A DNA stretch of 64,000 nucleotides from Gammaproteobacteria bacterium. GTDB taxonomy: Bacteria; Pseudomonadota; Gammaproteobacteria; Pseudomonadales; Azotimanducaceae. Position numbers and translations under genes: made by a program. The stretch lies in assembly GCA_003247835.1 (NCBI GenBank), contig QJYB01000047.1, positions 1-64,000 on the forward strand, given 5' to 3'. Shown in pieces: positions 36,582-47,233 of the stretch (positions are counted from its first letter, which is position 1; the number at the start of each line of letters is the position of its first letter). Under the pieces are notes generated by a model. It had not been told where the DNA came from. It worked only from the letters and a program-made list of their open reading frames with translations, and did not search any database.

Positions 36582-36965
36582 CTACCTCTGCTGAGCGCCG
36601 AACAGTTTCTCCCCGGACTCGAGCGTCACGGTTTCCACCGCGGCCCGCTTGGAGCCGTCTTTGGCCAGATAGCCGTCTACGTTGACGGGCGTTCCCGGCA
36701 CCAGCATGGAGCTCCGCCATCCCCGTCGAACAAGCGCGTTGGGGCTGCCCATCTCGAACGCCCACTCTTCGACCTCATCCATCTCGCTGCTGACGTGGAC
36801 GTAAAACCAGACATGCGGATTCATCCACTCGACGCGGGCAACGGTCCCGCTCAGCTGAATCGGCGCGTCCCTGTCGAAGACGGCGGCGAACGCGTGATGC
36901 GCCTGGATCGGTGCAACGGAGCAGACTCCGATGAAGAACACGACCGCTGCAAGATACTTATCCAC
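36582..36965 (-). CDS. DUF6152-like secreted protein
   Basis: GTG start at 36965; signal peptide then HHAFAAVFDRDAPIQLSGTVARVEWMNPHVWFYV. Confidence 0.75.
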   Translation of the reverse strand: MDKYLAAVVFFIGVCSVAPIQAHHAFAAVFDRDAPIQLSGTVARVEWMNPHVWFYVHVSSEMDEVEEWAFEMGSPNALVRRGWRSSMLVPGTPVNVDGYLAKDGSKRAAVETVTLESGEKLFGAQQR

Positions 36966-36982
36966 GGCGCACCACGGTCTGT

Positions 36983-38041
36983 TCACTGATGGGCGGTGGA
37001 TTCCTCGGCCCACTTGTTGTTTTCGCATACGTACTCCATCAGTTCTTCCTGTGGCGCAAGGTCCCAGGTCATGTTCTGCACCCACGGTTCGTTGAACACG
37101 CCTGGATCCTCGAACGTCACCTGCAGTCGCAGGTGTCCGAAATCTGGCCGCGAGTAGCGCTCCTCCATGCGAAACTGCTGGGTACGTGGGTAGGCGTCTG
37201 CCGTCCAGCCACGATCGTTGTACCCGGTCGTCTCGATGACCAGCGTGTCGCGTTCCCAGCGACCGATCGAGTAGCCGGTCCACGTCGGTTCCAGATTCTG
37301 CGGAATCTGACGTCCGTCCAGAAACACCTGCCGGAATCCCGGCGGATCTTCCAGCAGGATCACCAGCAGATCCGGCTTGTGAACGAACTTCGTCATGAAG
37401 CTCGAGGCGCCGGGGACCGGTGGCGATCCCGGCAGACAGCGCAGCATCGGATGTCCAACGAACCAGCTTTCGGTTCGCTCGGTGGCCAGCTTTTCCGCCC
37501 ATGGCTTTGCCTTCGGCTTCTCGGGATAGGGATCCTGGCTGACCAGCCAGACGCCCGACAGGTCGGGCCGGCCGCTGCTCAGACGGGGAGTCGGCTGGTC
37601 CGGAACCACCTGCCGGTCGAGAATCTCGGCATTGATGGCCGCCGGATCGTCACCCTCGACGAAGATGTTGCCGGGCGCCATGTGAATGTCGAATTCGCTG
37701 TTGCCAGTCGGGGCCACGCTGACCGGCTCGCTCTCGTAGGGTATGAATTCGCAGCAGGGCATGGTGACCGACAGCACGTAATTCCCGGCCGGCAGATCGG
37801 CAAAGGAGTAACGGCCATCGGCGAGACTGCGCGTGCGGACGTCTGTTCCGGTTGCCGGATCGACGGCTCGAACGGGCGCATCGGCAATGGTCGACCCGTT
37901 GGAGTGGAACACCGTCCCGGATAACGAACCAGCGCCGTACGCATGTGCTGACAGCAGCAACGCCAGGAAAATGGCGAAGCGGTGGATTTCCCCTCTTCCC
38001 ACGGTTCCTCTCCCCGTCTGGAACCAGCAGACAGGATACAC
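36983..38041 (-). CDS. Secreted carboxypeptidase-regulatory-like domain protein
   Basis: SLSGTVFHSNGSTIADAPVRAVDPATG..YSFADLPAGNYVLSV. Confidence 0.75.
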   Translation of the reverse strand: MYPVCWFQTGRGTVGRGEIHRFAIFLALLLSAHAYGAGSLSGTVFHSNGSTIADAPVRAVDPATGTDVRTRSLADGRYSFADLPAGNYVLSVTMPCCEFIPYESEPVSVAPTGNSEFDIHMAPGNIFVEGDDPAAINAEILDRQVVPDQPTPRLSSGRPDLSGVWLVSQDPYPEKPKAKPWAEKLATERTESWFVGHPMLRCLPGSPPVPGASSFMTKFVHKPDLLVILLEDPPGFRQVFLDGRQIPQNLEPTWTGYSIGRWERDTLVIETTGYNDRGWTADAYPRTQQFRMEERYSRPDFGHLRLQVTFEDPGVFNEPWVQNMTWDLAPQEELMEYVCENNKWAEESTAHQ

Positions 38042-38068
38042 AATCTCTCCCTGACATTCGCCCCGACG

Positions 38069-39814
38069 TCACAACCTCGCGTACTGCTTCTCCAGCTCCT
38101 TGAATCCCGGGTTTCGGCTGAGTGATTCCAGCCGTGGATCCTTCCTCAGACCTTCGATGGACCAGTGACCCTCGTGACTCAGGTAGGTGCCGAGCACAGC
38201 CAGCGCTGCCTGGTCGTATCCGGCCGGCGCAAAGACCCTGATGGCGGAGTTGAGCAGTAGAGCCGGGCCCATGAGCGCATCCGAGCCCTCAGGCAGGAGG
38301 GCCGCAGCATGGCGAACCGATTCCATGGCGGCTTCGCGCTCACCGAGTCCCGCCTGCGCTTCGGCCAGCGCGAGATACCGGCTCGCCGCTGTGTGATCGT
38401 CTGCGTCAGCGCTTTCAACCGACAGCTCTTCAAGCAGCCGGACCACCGTGGCGTATTCCTCCCGAGCCTGAGCAGCGTTCCCGGCAAGCGCGTGCGTACG
38501 GGCGTAGAAAAGCACCTTCGGACCGAACGGCGCATTGCGGAAATCACCGTCAAAAATCTGACTGTCGGTGGTGCTGTCGAGAATGCTCAATGCGGTTTCG
38601 TAGTCCCGATCGAACACTGCCGCCAGCCAGCTCGTGTACGTGTAGGCGCTGCCGTCATCGTAGTACTGGCTCGGCGCGGACTGCTGATACGAGTGAAAAG
38701 GCGCAGTATCGCCATCGCGGAGCAGAGCAAGTGCGACCCGATCGACGTAGGCCGTACCGTCATCCGGGTAAACGTCGAGGATGCGATCCAGAAGCTGGTC
38801 GGCATGTTCGTACTCCCGCAGGAACTGATAGTTGATCATCTGCTGTCGGAGATAGGTGATGTTGTCGGGATCCAGTTCGAGCGCCTTATCCAGTTCTTCG
38901 ACGGCGGTCGCCCAGTCTCCGAGCCGTCGGTGCGCCATGGCTCGCAGGAAGAACAGCTCACGCTCCCTGGGGATCGATCTTTCAGCCATGTCGAGCTGCT
39001 CCAGAGCTTCCTGGTACCGGTTGAGACCCTTGAGCAGGTAGTTCGCCTTCGCGAGTTGTGTTTCAGGCGAATCGGCGTCCAGAGCGGCGAGCCGGCGGAT
39101 GGCGTTCTCCGCCTTGTCGAGCCGGACAGGTGTCCGGTCAATGCCGTGCCAGTACATGTCGGTATGGGCTCTGGCAAGACCGGCCCAGGCCGAAACAAAC
39201 CCGGGATCGAGCTCTGTCGCCTGCTCATAGAGCTCCACCGCGTACGGGACGGCCGTGCGATGGTCGGCGCGCGAGAAGTACTCGTTCGCTCTCAAATACG
39301 CATCGAGTGCCCGGCGATCCGTCGTCGCAGGTGTGTCTTCGGCAGGGCGCTCGCCCACCCAGGTCTTCCCGCCAACAACCATCAATATCGCCGCAATCAT
39401 GAGCAGAGCCACTACCCAGGGCGCCGCTCTCGTTGCTTTCGAATAGCGAGCGTTCACGACCGGCTGATCGCCATTCAGCCGATAGCCTCTCTTTGGGAGC
39501 GTCTCGATGAGCGACCGGTAGTTCCTGCTTCCTCCGGCCTGACTCATGTGCCGACGCAGCTGGTAGACGCACCTCGATAACGCGTCGTCACCGACCACTC
39601 GTCCCGGCCAGACCCGCTCGAGCAGGTCCTCACGGGACACGACTTTGCCGGTGCTCTGGCGCAGCAGGACCAGAACCGCCATGACCTGTGGGTCGATCCG
39701 GACCTGACCGGCCGGGCCGGAGATTGTCCCGTCCTCCGGCTGGACGGTGAGCCCACCGATACTGAAGGGACGGATCGATGCCGATTCGCCGCCACGCGCC
39801 TTTAGGTCACTCAC
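38069..39814 (-). CDS. CadC/ToxR-like winged-helix DNA-binding protein with TM segment and TPR repeats
   Basis: GKVVSREDLLERVWPGRVVGDDALSRCVYQLRRHM, TM VVALLMIAAILMVV, TPR array. Confidence 0.85.
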   Translation of the reverse strand: MSDLKARGGESASIRPFSIGGLTVQPEDGTISGPAGQVRIDPQVMAVLVLLRQSTGKVVSREDLLERVWPGRVVGDDALSRCVYQLRRHMSQAGGSRNYRSLIETLPKRGYRLNGDQPVVNARYSKATRAAPWVVALLMIAAILMVVGGKTWVGERPAEDTPATTDRRALDAYLRANEYFSRADHRTAVPYAVELYEQATELDPGFVSAWAGLARAHTDMYWHGIDRTPVRLDKAENAIRRLAALDADSPETQLAKANYLLKGLNRYQEALEQLDMAERSIPRERELFFLRAMAHRRLGDWATAVEELDKALELDPDNITYLRQQMINYQFLREYEHADQLLDRILDVYPDDGTAYVDRVALALLRDGDTAPFHSYQQSAPSQYYDDGSAYTYTSWLAAVFDRDYETALSILDSTTDSQIFDGDFRNAPFGPKVLFYARTHALAGNAAQAREEYATVVRLLEELSVESADADDHTAASRYLALAEAQAGLGEREAAMESVRHAAALLPEGSDALMGPALLLNSAIRVFAPAGYDQAALAVLGTYLSHEGHWSIEGLRKDPRLESLSRNPGFKELEKQYARL

Positions 39815-39936
39815 GTGCCTGACCCGGACGAGATCGATGTCAGGAGAATATCAGGATTCCATCAGGTTTTGTCTCGTGAGCCGGGTGATTCTCAGCGGCG
39901 GAAGTCATGTCCTGTACTCTCCTGGAGGATGCACTC

Positions 39937-40941
39937 ATGGCGCCGATAGCCTCACGCAGTCGCTTCCCCCTTCCTGCGCTGGAAATCGTCGGCCTGACGA
40001 TCTGTCTTGCGGCCTGCAGCGGGGGAAACAGCGAGGGCCAGATCTCCCTGGCAGCTGCGCCTGCCCCATCGGCTTCAGCTGTTCAACCGGTCCCGAAGGA
40101 CTCCTCGGAGTTTGGCCACGGTCACTTCATGGGGGAGATCACCGTCGCCGGTCGGTCGTACGCTTCGGAAGCGTTACTCACGGTGGATGGCGAGGTGAGG
40201 ATCTATGTAGGTGGGGCGGCAGATGCTTGGCTGCGTTCGGGAGCTGGCCCGTCAGAGGAGTGGTTCCATCCGCAGGAATCCGTGCTGTTCGTCGGGACGA
40301 TCGGCAGCGTCGACGGAACTTCAGCATCGGGTATTGGTTCAGTAATTGGACAGATCTGCGATAGCGATTCGGCACGCTTCTGTGACGAACCCGCACCGGC
40401 AGAAGTGTTTTTCGAAGTGTCTTACGGTTTCCAGCGGAAGGACCTCGCTGGCGAGCTGGTGGTGGCGTCCGAAAATGGAGAAGAACGCTGGCCGTTGGAT
40501 CTGAGCAGCCACAGCATCTACTACGCCTCTTCAACAGGTCTTCCCGGCGAGTATCCTGGCGTTTTCGAGGAACGCCTCGCCCCTTTCGCGCAGGCAGAAG
40601 CAATGCCGCTTGAAATCGGGCCAGACGGCCAGCTGAGTTTCACGAGCGAGGTTTCCGGCTGCACCGGGGACGGCATGCTGCTTCCTCATCTCGATGGTCG
40701 ATATGACGTGTACGACGTCCACCTGCGCATCACGGATTGCAACGCGCAGTTCGCCTATCTGGACAGCGAGTTCGATGGCCTGGCAACGGAAACCCAGAGT
40801 GGCATCTGGGATTACGACACATGGCTCGTCCTTTTCCTGTCCGCGCCGGAAGGGCCTCCACCGCGCCCGGCCGTGACCATGCGCGCCTATCTCGTGGATC
40901 CTGCGGACGGCGATCCGGTCTACTGGGGTTGGGATTACTGA
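39937..40941 (+). CDS. Hypothetical lipoprotein
   Basis: Lipobox LAAC in MAPIASRSRFPLPALEIVGLTICLAACSGG. Confidence 0.7.
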   Translation: MAPIASRSRFPLPALEIVGLTICLAACSGGNSEGQISLAAAPAPSASAVQPVPKDSSEFGHGHFMGEITVAGRSYASEALLTVDGEVRIYVGGAADAWLRSGAGPSEEWFHPQESVLFVGTIGSVDGTSASGIGSVIGQICDSDSARFCDEPAPAEVFFEVSYGFQRKDLAGELVVASENGEERWPLDLSSHSIYYASSTGLPGEYPGVFEERLAPFAQAEAMPLEIGPDGQLSFTSEVSGCTGDGMLLPHLDGRYDVYDVHLRITDCNAQFAYLDSEFDGLATETQSGIWDYDTWLVLFLSAPEGPPPRPAVTMRAYLVDPADGDPVYWGWDY

Positions 40942-41049
40942 GCCGAGCGGTCTACCAGAGGTGACGCCTGGCAGTCGTTTCGATCAGCAATCTTCTAGAT
41001 ACCGACAACCCGGAGACTGGGTGTCGTGCAGCAACGCAGCGTACCTGCA

Positions 41050-43011
41050 TTACAGGGCTCGGTCCGCACAGGTGACTCTGAGCCGTTGTTCGAGATCCCG
41101 TATCCGCCCGCACAACTCCCGTTTCCATTCGGGCGTCTGCCCCAGCGCGCTCAGAAAATCCACAACGGCGGGATGATCATGCAGGTCAGTTTCCAGATAG
41201 AGCATCAGGTACGGCAGCCCACGACGATAAAACCGTGACTGTGAGGCCGCCTCTCTGAAGAGCTCGATGGCCGTCTCATCGCCGAGTTCCAGGTACACCG
41301 CCGCAGCGAAGTCCATCGCCCCCATCTGTAGTAGATCGTCTGCAGCTCGCTTTGCTCGGGCGTAATCGTTGGCGATGGTATGTGTTTTCGCCGAGATGAG
41401 ATGCGAGCCGAACCGGGTGAAGTGCTCATAATCTGAGCTGTTGTCTGCGCGACTTGCCGCCTCGTCGAATCGACGAGCAATCTCTTCGGCCTCGCCGATC
41501 CTGCCGAGCTTGGCGGCGATGATCCCCCGGTCGAGATCCGGCACAACGGAATCTTCAGGTACCAGCCTCGCAAACACATTCGCTGTGGCCAAAGCACTCT
41601 GTTCATCACCCATGATTCCTTGCGCGACGCTGAGCCAGTCCCAGGCTGCAGGAAAGAACGGAAGATTGATGTCAGAGCCTCGCTTGAAGAGGACAGCCGC
41701 CTCCTCTGTAAGCCCCGACGCGAGCAAGAGAAGTCCGTAGGAGAAAAACCAACCATTTTCGATCAGGTTTTCGCGAAGGATCCGCTCCGCCTGAGCAAAA
41801 TCCCCGTCAATCCACAGGGCCAGTTCAGCCGACGCCTGATTGCAGAAAGGATCGCCAGAACCGGAAGACCGGCAGGCCATGTCTGCTGCTGCTCTAGCCT
41901 GTTCGATCGAGTTATCGTCCTTCAAAACCCCAGCCCGTCTAATCAGCTGGCTAGTAAGGGCACTCCAGCCAGGGCTCCAATCGGGATCTTCGCGAAGCGT
42001 CTGGTCCAACCAATAGACTTCCTGATCAAACGCGCCACCCCACTGATAGTGCAGATACTTGAGATAGGGACTCCATGCGCCCGGAGCCTGTGGCACGGAC
42101 GTGCTGTCCAGTGTCGTATCGAAGTATCTCGCGACTCTCAGCGCCATGCGTTGCTGTGACTCGAAGAGATCTTCTGAGCCGCTGACAAATTCCTGTATCC
42201 AGATCTGCGCCTTGCTCTTCACATCGGTAAGCTCGACGATCAGGCGGTTTTCGTCGCGCTCCTGTTGCAGCGTACCGGTCAGCAGCAGATCGAGTTCTCC
42301 AATCGATTCCTCGTCGATCATTCGAACCGCGAGTCGGGTTGGAACGAGCCGGTAACCGGTAGAGGACGCGATGATCTGCGTGACTCGTACCTGTATGCCA
42401 TCGGCCAGCCACTGCTGGTCCTGGCCGGGACTCAGGTCCTGAAAGGGGAGAACGGCTATCCGCTTCGGGCGCAAAGCATCCTCAGTCGAGCTTTCTCCGG
42501 TATGACCCCGGAGCAGCCACGCCGCTGAAGTACCGGAAAGGACGATCACCAGCGCGACCAGACCGGCGACTCGTCTCCCGCTCAGGGCAGGTGTTTCACT
42601 TGCGGCTCGCGGTGCTGACCTTGAGGCCGGACCACCAGCCACATGTCTGGCTACGGCATCGAGCACCGGATCGAAGCCGCTCAGATGTTGCGGATCCACG
42701 TCTGCAGTCTGCAGCCGCCTGAATGCCAGCGGTACGCGCACGTCATCTATTCGTACGGGAACCAGAATGCCGCGACCCTGACCCTCCGAGGCTTCATTGA
42801 GCACCCACTCGGATTGAACGGAGGCCTTCGACCAGACGACGAGCACGCAGCTGGCCGCATCGAGTTCGGCCTCGATTGACCTGTCGAAACTCGTCCCGAG
42901 GTCGATTCTCCTGTCCCACCACACGGAATATCCACGTCGCTCCAGCTCGCTGACTATCTGCGCTACGCGATCCCTGTCTTCCGAGGCATAGGAAACAAAG
43001 ACGTCGGCCAC
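41050..43011 (-). CDS. Membrane-anchored TIR domain - FlgO/TolB-like - TPR protein
   Basis: MADVFVSYASEDRDRVAQIVSELERRGYSVWWD..SEWVLNEAS; TM VAGLVALVIVLSGTSAAWLL; KRIAVLPFQDLSPGQDQQWLADGIQ. Confidence 0.85.
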   Translation of the reverse strand: MADVFVSYASEDRDRVAQIVSELERRGYSVWWDRRIDLGTSFDRSIEAELDAASCVLVVWSKASVQSEWVLNEASEGQGRGILVPVRIDDVRVPLAFRRLQTADVDPQHLSGFDPVLDAVARHVAGGPASRSAPRAASETPALSGRRVAGLVALVIVLSGTSAAWLLRGHTGESSTEDALRPKRIAVLPFQDLSPGQDQQWLADGIQVRVTQIIASSTGYRLVPTRLAVRMIDEESIGELDLLLTGTLQQERDENRLIVELTDVKSKAQIWIQEFVSGSEDLFESQQRMALRVARYFDTTLDSTSVPQAPGAWSPYLKYLHYQWGGAFDQEVYWLDQTLREDPDWSPGWSALTSQLIRRAGVLKDDNSIEQARAAADMACRSSGSGDPFCNQASAELALWIDGDFAQAERILRENLIENGWFFSYGLLLLASGLTEEAAVLFKRGSDINLPFFPAAWDWLSVAQGIMGDEQSALATANVFARLVPEDSVVPDLDRGIIAAKLGRIGEAEEIARRFDEAASRADNSSDYEHFTRFGSHLISAKTHTIANDYARAKRAADDLLQMGAMDFAAAVYLELGDETAIELFREAASQSRFYRRGLPYLMLYLETDLHDHPAVVDFLSALGQTPEWKRELCGRIRDLEQRLRVTCADRAL

Positions 43012-43117
43012 GGCGTTCTCCCAACACGCTCCTCGGAGTTTAGGCGTCTGGTTGCAGGGATCGCAAAGAATTCAGGAGCATCGGGTTTGGGAATCGTCCG
43101 CGCCTGGTGCGGAATTT

Positions 43118-44294
43118 TCAGGGACGAAGACTGGTGAGATACGCGTTGAGAAACGTGTCCTTTGGATCCCACGCATCCCGCACTCGCCACCACTCCGCCC
43201 AGCGCGGATGGATGCGCGCGAGCGTCCCGCCGTCGAGGTAATGCACCTTGCCCCAGTGTGGTCGACCGTCGTGGGCGAGGAAGATCTCCTCGCAGGCGCG
43301 GAAGTACGGCTCGTCGTCCTCGTCCATGCCCAGATGCACGGAGATGGTGACCGTGTCCCGTTCGTACGCCGTCGACAGCCAGACATCATCCGCCGCCAGC
43401 GTGCGGTACTCGACGGGCCAGGCGACGTCCGGAAACCTGTTCCTGAGCAGGTCGCGGATTTCGCGCATGCAGGCGATGCCGCGCTCTGCCGGTACGCTGT
43501 ACTCCATCTCCGTGTGCGCTACAGGCCGGTGATTCGGCAGCACCTCGTGGCTCCAGGCGCAGCGTGAGCCTTCCGCTGCGAGCGGATACTCCGCCTCGTC
43601 TTCCGTCTCGTTGATGATCTTAACTACCGCCCGGTCGTCCTGCGGATACCAGAAGAATTCGAAGTGGCGGTTGTCGGGGACGAGTTTGTCGCAATCCGCC
43701 AGCACCTCATCGAGGGTGGAATCCCAGCTCTGCTCGCGGAGCCGGTATCGGGAACGTACGGCGAGCGTCAGCCGCGTGACGATGCCGAACGCACCGAGAT
43801 GCAGCCGCGCCGCCTGCCAGAGCTCGGCGTTCTCTTCCGCGGAGGCATCCACCACGTCGCCGCTGGCGAGCACGAGCCGCAGCCCCAGCACCTGGGCGGA
43901 GAAATTTCTGAGCGTCACCCCGGTGCCGTGGGTTCCGGTGGCAGTCGCGCCGACGATGGCCTGCTGGTCGATGTCACCCTGATTGGCGAAGGCGAGACCA
44001 CGCTGATTGAGTGCGTTGCCCAGGCTGTAGATGCGCGAACCCGCCCAGACGACTGCCCTGCCGAGACCAACGTCCGTTTCGATCACCCCGGAGAGGCCGC
44101 CGATATCGGCGATCACGCCGTCATCGTTGATGACGAGCGGCGCGTGGCTGTGGGTGGCGCCGGCAACCCGGATCCTGCTGCCGGCGGAGGCCGCCGACGC
44201 GGCGAGCGCCGCCGCGTCGGCCTCGCTTCTGAGGAAGTGCAGGCTCGCGGGCCGGCTCGCGAGCTTGCCGGACCAGTTGCGCCACCTGGGCATG
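43118..44294 (-). CDS. FAD-linked oxidase, D-arabinono-1,4-lactone oxidase-like
   Basis: RIRVAGATHSHAPLVINDDGVIADIGGLSGV, GATATGTHGTGV; ATG 44294 preferred. Confidence 0.85.
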
Positions 44295-44504
44295 GATATC
44301 GGCCTCCGTATCCGAACGTCTGAGAGTGATATTCGAGCGCCGGCAGTCGAATGACAACCGTCGACGGCTCCGACAAACGATGACATCCTCTGAGCCCGAT
44401 CGATTCTTCCATGGGGGAGAAGACCGGTGAAAAACCCGCCCCAAAGCATCAGAGGGAAGACGCGGCCCAACCTGTCAGGTGGGGCCGCCGCTACCGCTGC
44501 ACGC

Positions 44505-47102
44505 TCAGGCCTGGACCACGATCTCCTTCGCGATGGAGCGTCCCTGCTCCGCCGCCTGCAGGAACTCCGGCACCTGATCGAAGTTCAGGTAGTTGTAGAT
44601 CTCCGGCGCCATGGAGTCGATCTTGGTGGCGAACTCCAGATACTCCTCCGGGCTCGGCAGCCGGCCGAGGACAGAGGCGACAGCGGCGAGCTCGGCGCTG
44701 GCCAGAAATACGTTCGATCCCTGGCCGAGCCGGTTGGGAAAGTTCCGTGTTGAGGTGGACACACACGTGGACCCCGCCTGGATCCGCGCCTGGTTGCCCA
44801 TGCACAGGCTGCAGCCCGGCATCTCGGTGCGTGCACCCGCTTGTGCGTAGATGTTGTAGTAGCCCTCCTCCATGAGTTGGTGCTCGTCCATCTTCGTCGG
44901 CGGGGCGATCCAGAGCCGGGTCGGAATCGCCGTATCTGCTGCCTGCAGCAGCTTGCCCGCCGCCCGGAAGTGGCCGATGTTGGTCATGCAGGAGCCGATG
45001 AAGACCTCGTCTATCTTCGTGCCGGCCACCTCGGAGAGCGGTTTGACGTCGTCCGGATCGTTCGGACAGGCGAGCAGCGGCTCGGTGATCTGATTCATGT
45101 CGATCTCGATCACTTCCGCGTACTTTGCGTCCTTGTCGGCACGCAGCAGGCTCGGCTTGGCGAGCCACTCCTCCATGGCCTGCGCGCGACGCTCGAGCGT
45201 GCGTACGTCGCCGTAACCGTTGGCGATCATCCAGCGCAGCATCACCACATTGGAGCGCAGGTACTCGGCAACGGAAGCTTCCGAAAGCGCGATGGTGCAG
45301 CCGCCGGCGGAGCGTTCGGCCGAGGCGTCGGACAGCTCGAAGGCCTGCTCCACTGTGAGGTCCGGCAGCCCTTCGATCTCGAGAATACGGCCGTTGTAGA
45401 CGTTCTTCTTACCTTCCTTGGCCACAGTCAGCAGACCGCGCTGGATGGCGGCATACGGAATGGCGTTCACCAGATCGCGCAGCGTGATGCCGGGCTGCAT
45501 CTTGCCGGTGAAGCGCACGAGCACCGACTCGGGCATATCGAGCGGAATCACGCCGAGCGCCGCACCGAAGGCGACGAGACCCGAGCCAGCCGGAAACGAG
45601 ATGCCGAGCGGGAACCGGGTGTGGGAGTCACCGCCGGTGCCCACCTGATCGGGCAGCAGCATGCGGTTCAGCCAGCTGTGGATGATGCCGTCACCCGGAC
45701 GCAGCGACACGCCGCCCCGGTTCTGGATGAAGTCGGGCAGCGTGTGCTGGGTCTCGATGTCCACCGGCTTCGGGTAGGCGGCTGTGTGACAGAAGCTCTG
45801 CATCACCAGATCCGCAGAGAAGCCGAGGCAGGCGAGTTCCTTGAGCTCGTCTCGCGTCATGGGGCCCGTGGTGTCCTGGGATCCGACGGTGCTCATGCGC
45901 GGCTCGCAGTAGGTGCCGGGGCGCACGCCCTGGCCTTCGGTCAACCCGCAGGCACGGCCGACGATCTTCTGCGCGAGCGTGAAGCCCGCCTTGGACTCAC
46001 CCGGATTCTCCGGCCGGCGGAACGCATCCGAGGGACCCAGCTTCAGGACCTCCCGCGCGCGCTCCGTGAGGCTGCGGCCTATGATGAGCGGAATCCGGCC
46101 GCCGGCCTTCACCTCGTCGAGAATGACATCAGTCTTGAGCTCGAACTCCGTCAGGAGCTCGCCTTTTTCATTCTCGATGCGACCCTCATAGGGCTTCAGC
46201 ACGATCACCTCGCCCATCTTGAGCTTGGAAACATCGCACTCCACGGGCAGCGCGCCGGAATCCTCCAGCGTGTTGAAGAAGATCGGCGCGATCTTGCCGC
46301 CGATGACTACGCCCCCCTGGCGCTTGTTGGGCACGAACGGGATGTCGTCGCCCATGGTCCAGAGCACGGAGTTGGTGGCGCTCTTGCGCGACGAGCCGGT
46401 ACCCACCACGTCGCCCACGTAGGCCACGCCATTGCCCTTGTTCTTCAGCGCTTCGATCTGCTCGATGGCGTTGGTGATCCCCGGACGCGGGTTCTTCAGC
46501 ATCGCCAGTGAGTGCAGTGGGATGTCTGGCCGTGACCAGGCATCCTGGGCCGGCGACAGGTCGTCTGTATTGGTCTCACCAGCGACCTGGAAGACGGTCA
46601 GCCTGATGGCGTCCGGCAGATCCTTCTTGTGCTTGAACCATTCCGCATCCGCCCAGGATTCGAGCACTGCCTGCGCGTGCGGATTACCCTTCTGGGCCTT
46701 CTCCGCCACATCGTGGAAGGCGTCGAACATCAGCAGCGTGTGCTTGAGCTCCGCTGCTGCTTTCGCGGCGTACTCCGCATCGTCGAGCAGATCTACCAGC
46801 GGCAGGATGTTGTAGCCGCCAAGCATGGTGCCGAGCAGCTCGATGGCCTTGGCGCGATCCACCAGCGGGCTGGTCGCCTTGCCTTTGGCCACATCCGCCA
46901 GAAACGCCGCCTTCACGTAGGCCGCATCGTCCACACCGGGCGGTACCCGCTCCGTCAGCAGGTTCAGCAGAAACGCCTCCTCACCGGCCGGCGGCGACTT
47001 CAGCAGGTCGATGAGCTGGGTCGTCTGCTCGGCAGTGAGCGGCAGCGGCGGGATGCCCTGGGCGGCCCGTTCAGCGGCGTGTTTACGATAGGCTTCTAGC
47101 AT
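44505..47102 (-). CDS. acnB: Bifunctional aconitate hydratase 2/2-methylisocitrate dehydratase
   Basis: 865 aa; [55 protein letters not shown]. Confidence 0.95.
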   Translation of the reverse strand: MLEAYRKHAAERAAQGIPPLPLTAEQTTQLIDLLKSPPAGEEAFLLNLLTERVPPGVDDAAYVKAAFLADVAKGKATSPLVDRAKAIELLGTMLGGYNILPLVDLLDDAEYAAKAAAELKHTLLMFDAFHDVAEKAQKGNPHAQAVLESWADAEWFKHKKDLPDAIRLTVFQVAGETNTDDLSPAQDAWSRPDIPLHSLAMLKNPRPGITNAIEQIEALKNKGNGVAYVGDVVGTGSSRKSATNSVLWTMGDDIPFVPNKRQGGVVIGGKIAPIFFNTLEDSGALPVECDVSKLKMGEVIVLKPYEGRIENEKGELLTEFELKTDVILDEVKAGGRIPLIIGRSLTERAREVLKLGPSDAFRRPENPGESKAGFTLAQKIVGRACGLTEGQGVRPGTYCEPRMSTVGSQDTTGPMTRDELKELACLGFSADLVMQSFCHTAAYPKPVDIETQHTLPDFIQNRGGVSLRPGDGIIHSWLNRMLLPDQVGTGGDSHTRFPLGISFPAGSGLVAFGAALGVIPLDMPESVLVRFTGKMQPGITLRDLVNAIPYAAIQRGLLTVAKEGKKNVYNGRILEIEGLPDLTVEQAFELSDASAERSAGGCTIALSEASVAEYLRSNVVMLRWMIANGYGDVRTLERRAQAMEEWLAKPSLLRADKDAKYAEVIEIDMNQITEPLLACPNDPDDVKPLSEVAGTKIDEVFIGSCMTNIGHFRAAGKLLQAADTAIPTRLWIAPPTKMDEHQLMEEGYYNIYAQAGARTEMPGCSLCMGNQARIQAGSTCVSTSTRNFPNRLGQGSNVFLASAELAAVASVLGRLPSPEEYLEFATKIDSMAPEIYNYLNFDQVPEFLQAAEQGRSIAKEIVVQA

Positions 47103-47179
47103 GGTGGCCTCTCCGTCTGGCGTCCTTCGAGAAGGGACGACAATCTAGCAGAGCCAGATACATGCGTAAAATGGATAGT

Positions 47180-47211
47180 TTGCATAGATAACATCCGATA
47201 TATTTATGCAA
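47180..47211. promoter_or_regulatory. Inverted repeat in the acnB/lysR divergent promoter region
   Basis: TTGCATA-N18-TATGCAA, AT-rich intergenic region. Confidence 0.5.
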
Positions 47212-47233
47212 CTTCCGATACCGGAGCCCATAT

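Noticed and set aside
41050-43011. Calling the TIR-TPR gene an anti-phage defence system
   Set aside because: No partner sensor or other defence genes nearby, and membrane TIR-TPR proteins may be signalling proteins; left as a hypothesis only
44841-46511. 556-aa plus-strand ORF
   Set aside because: Antisense of acnB, which is unambiguous
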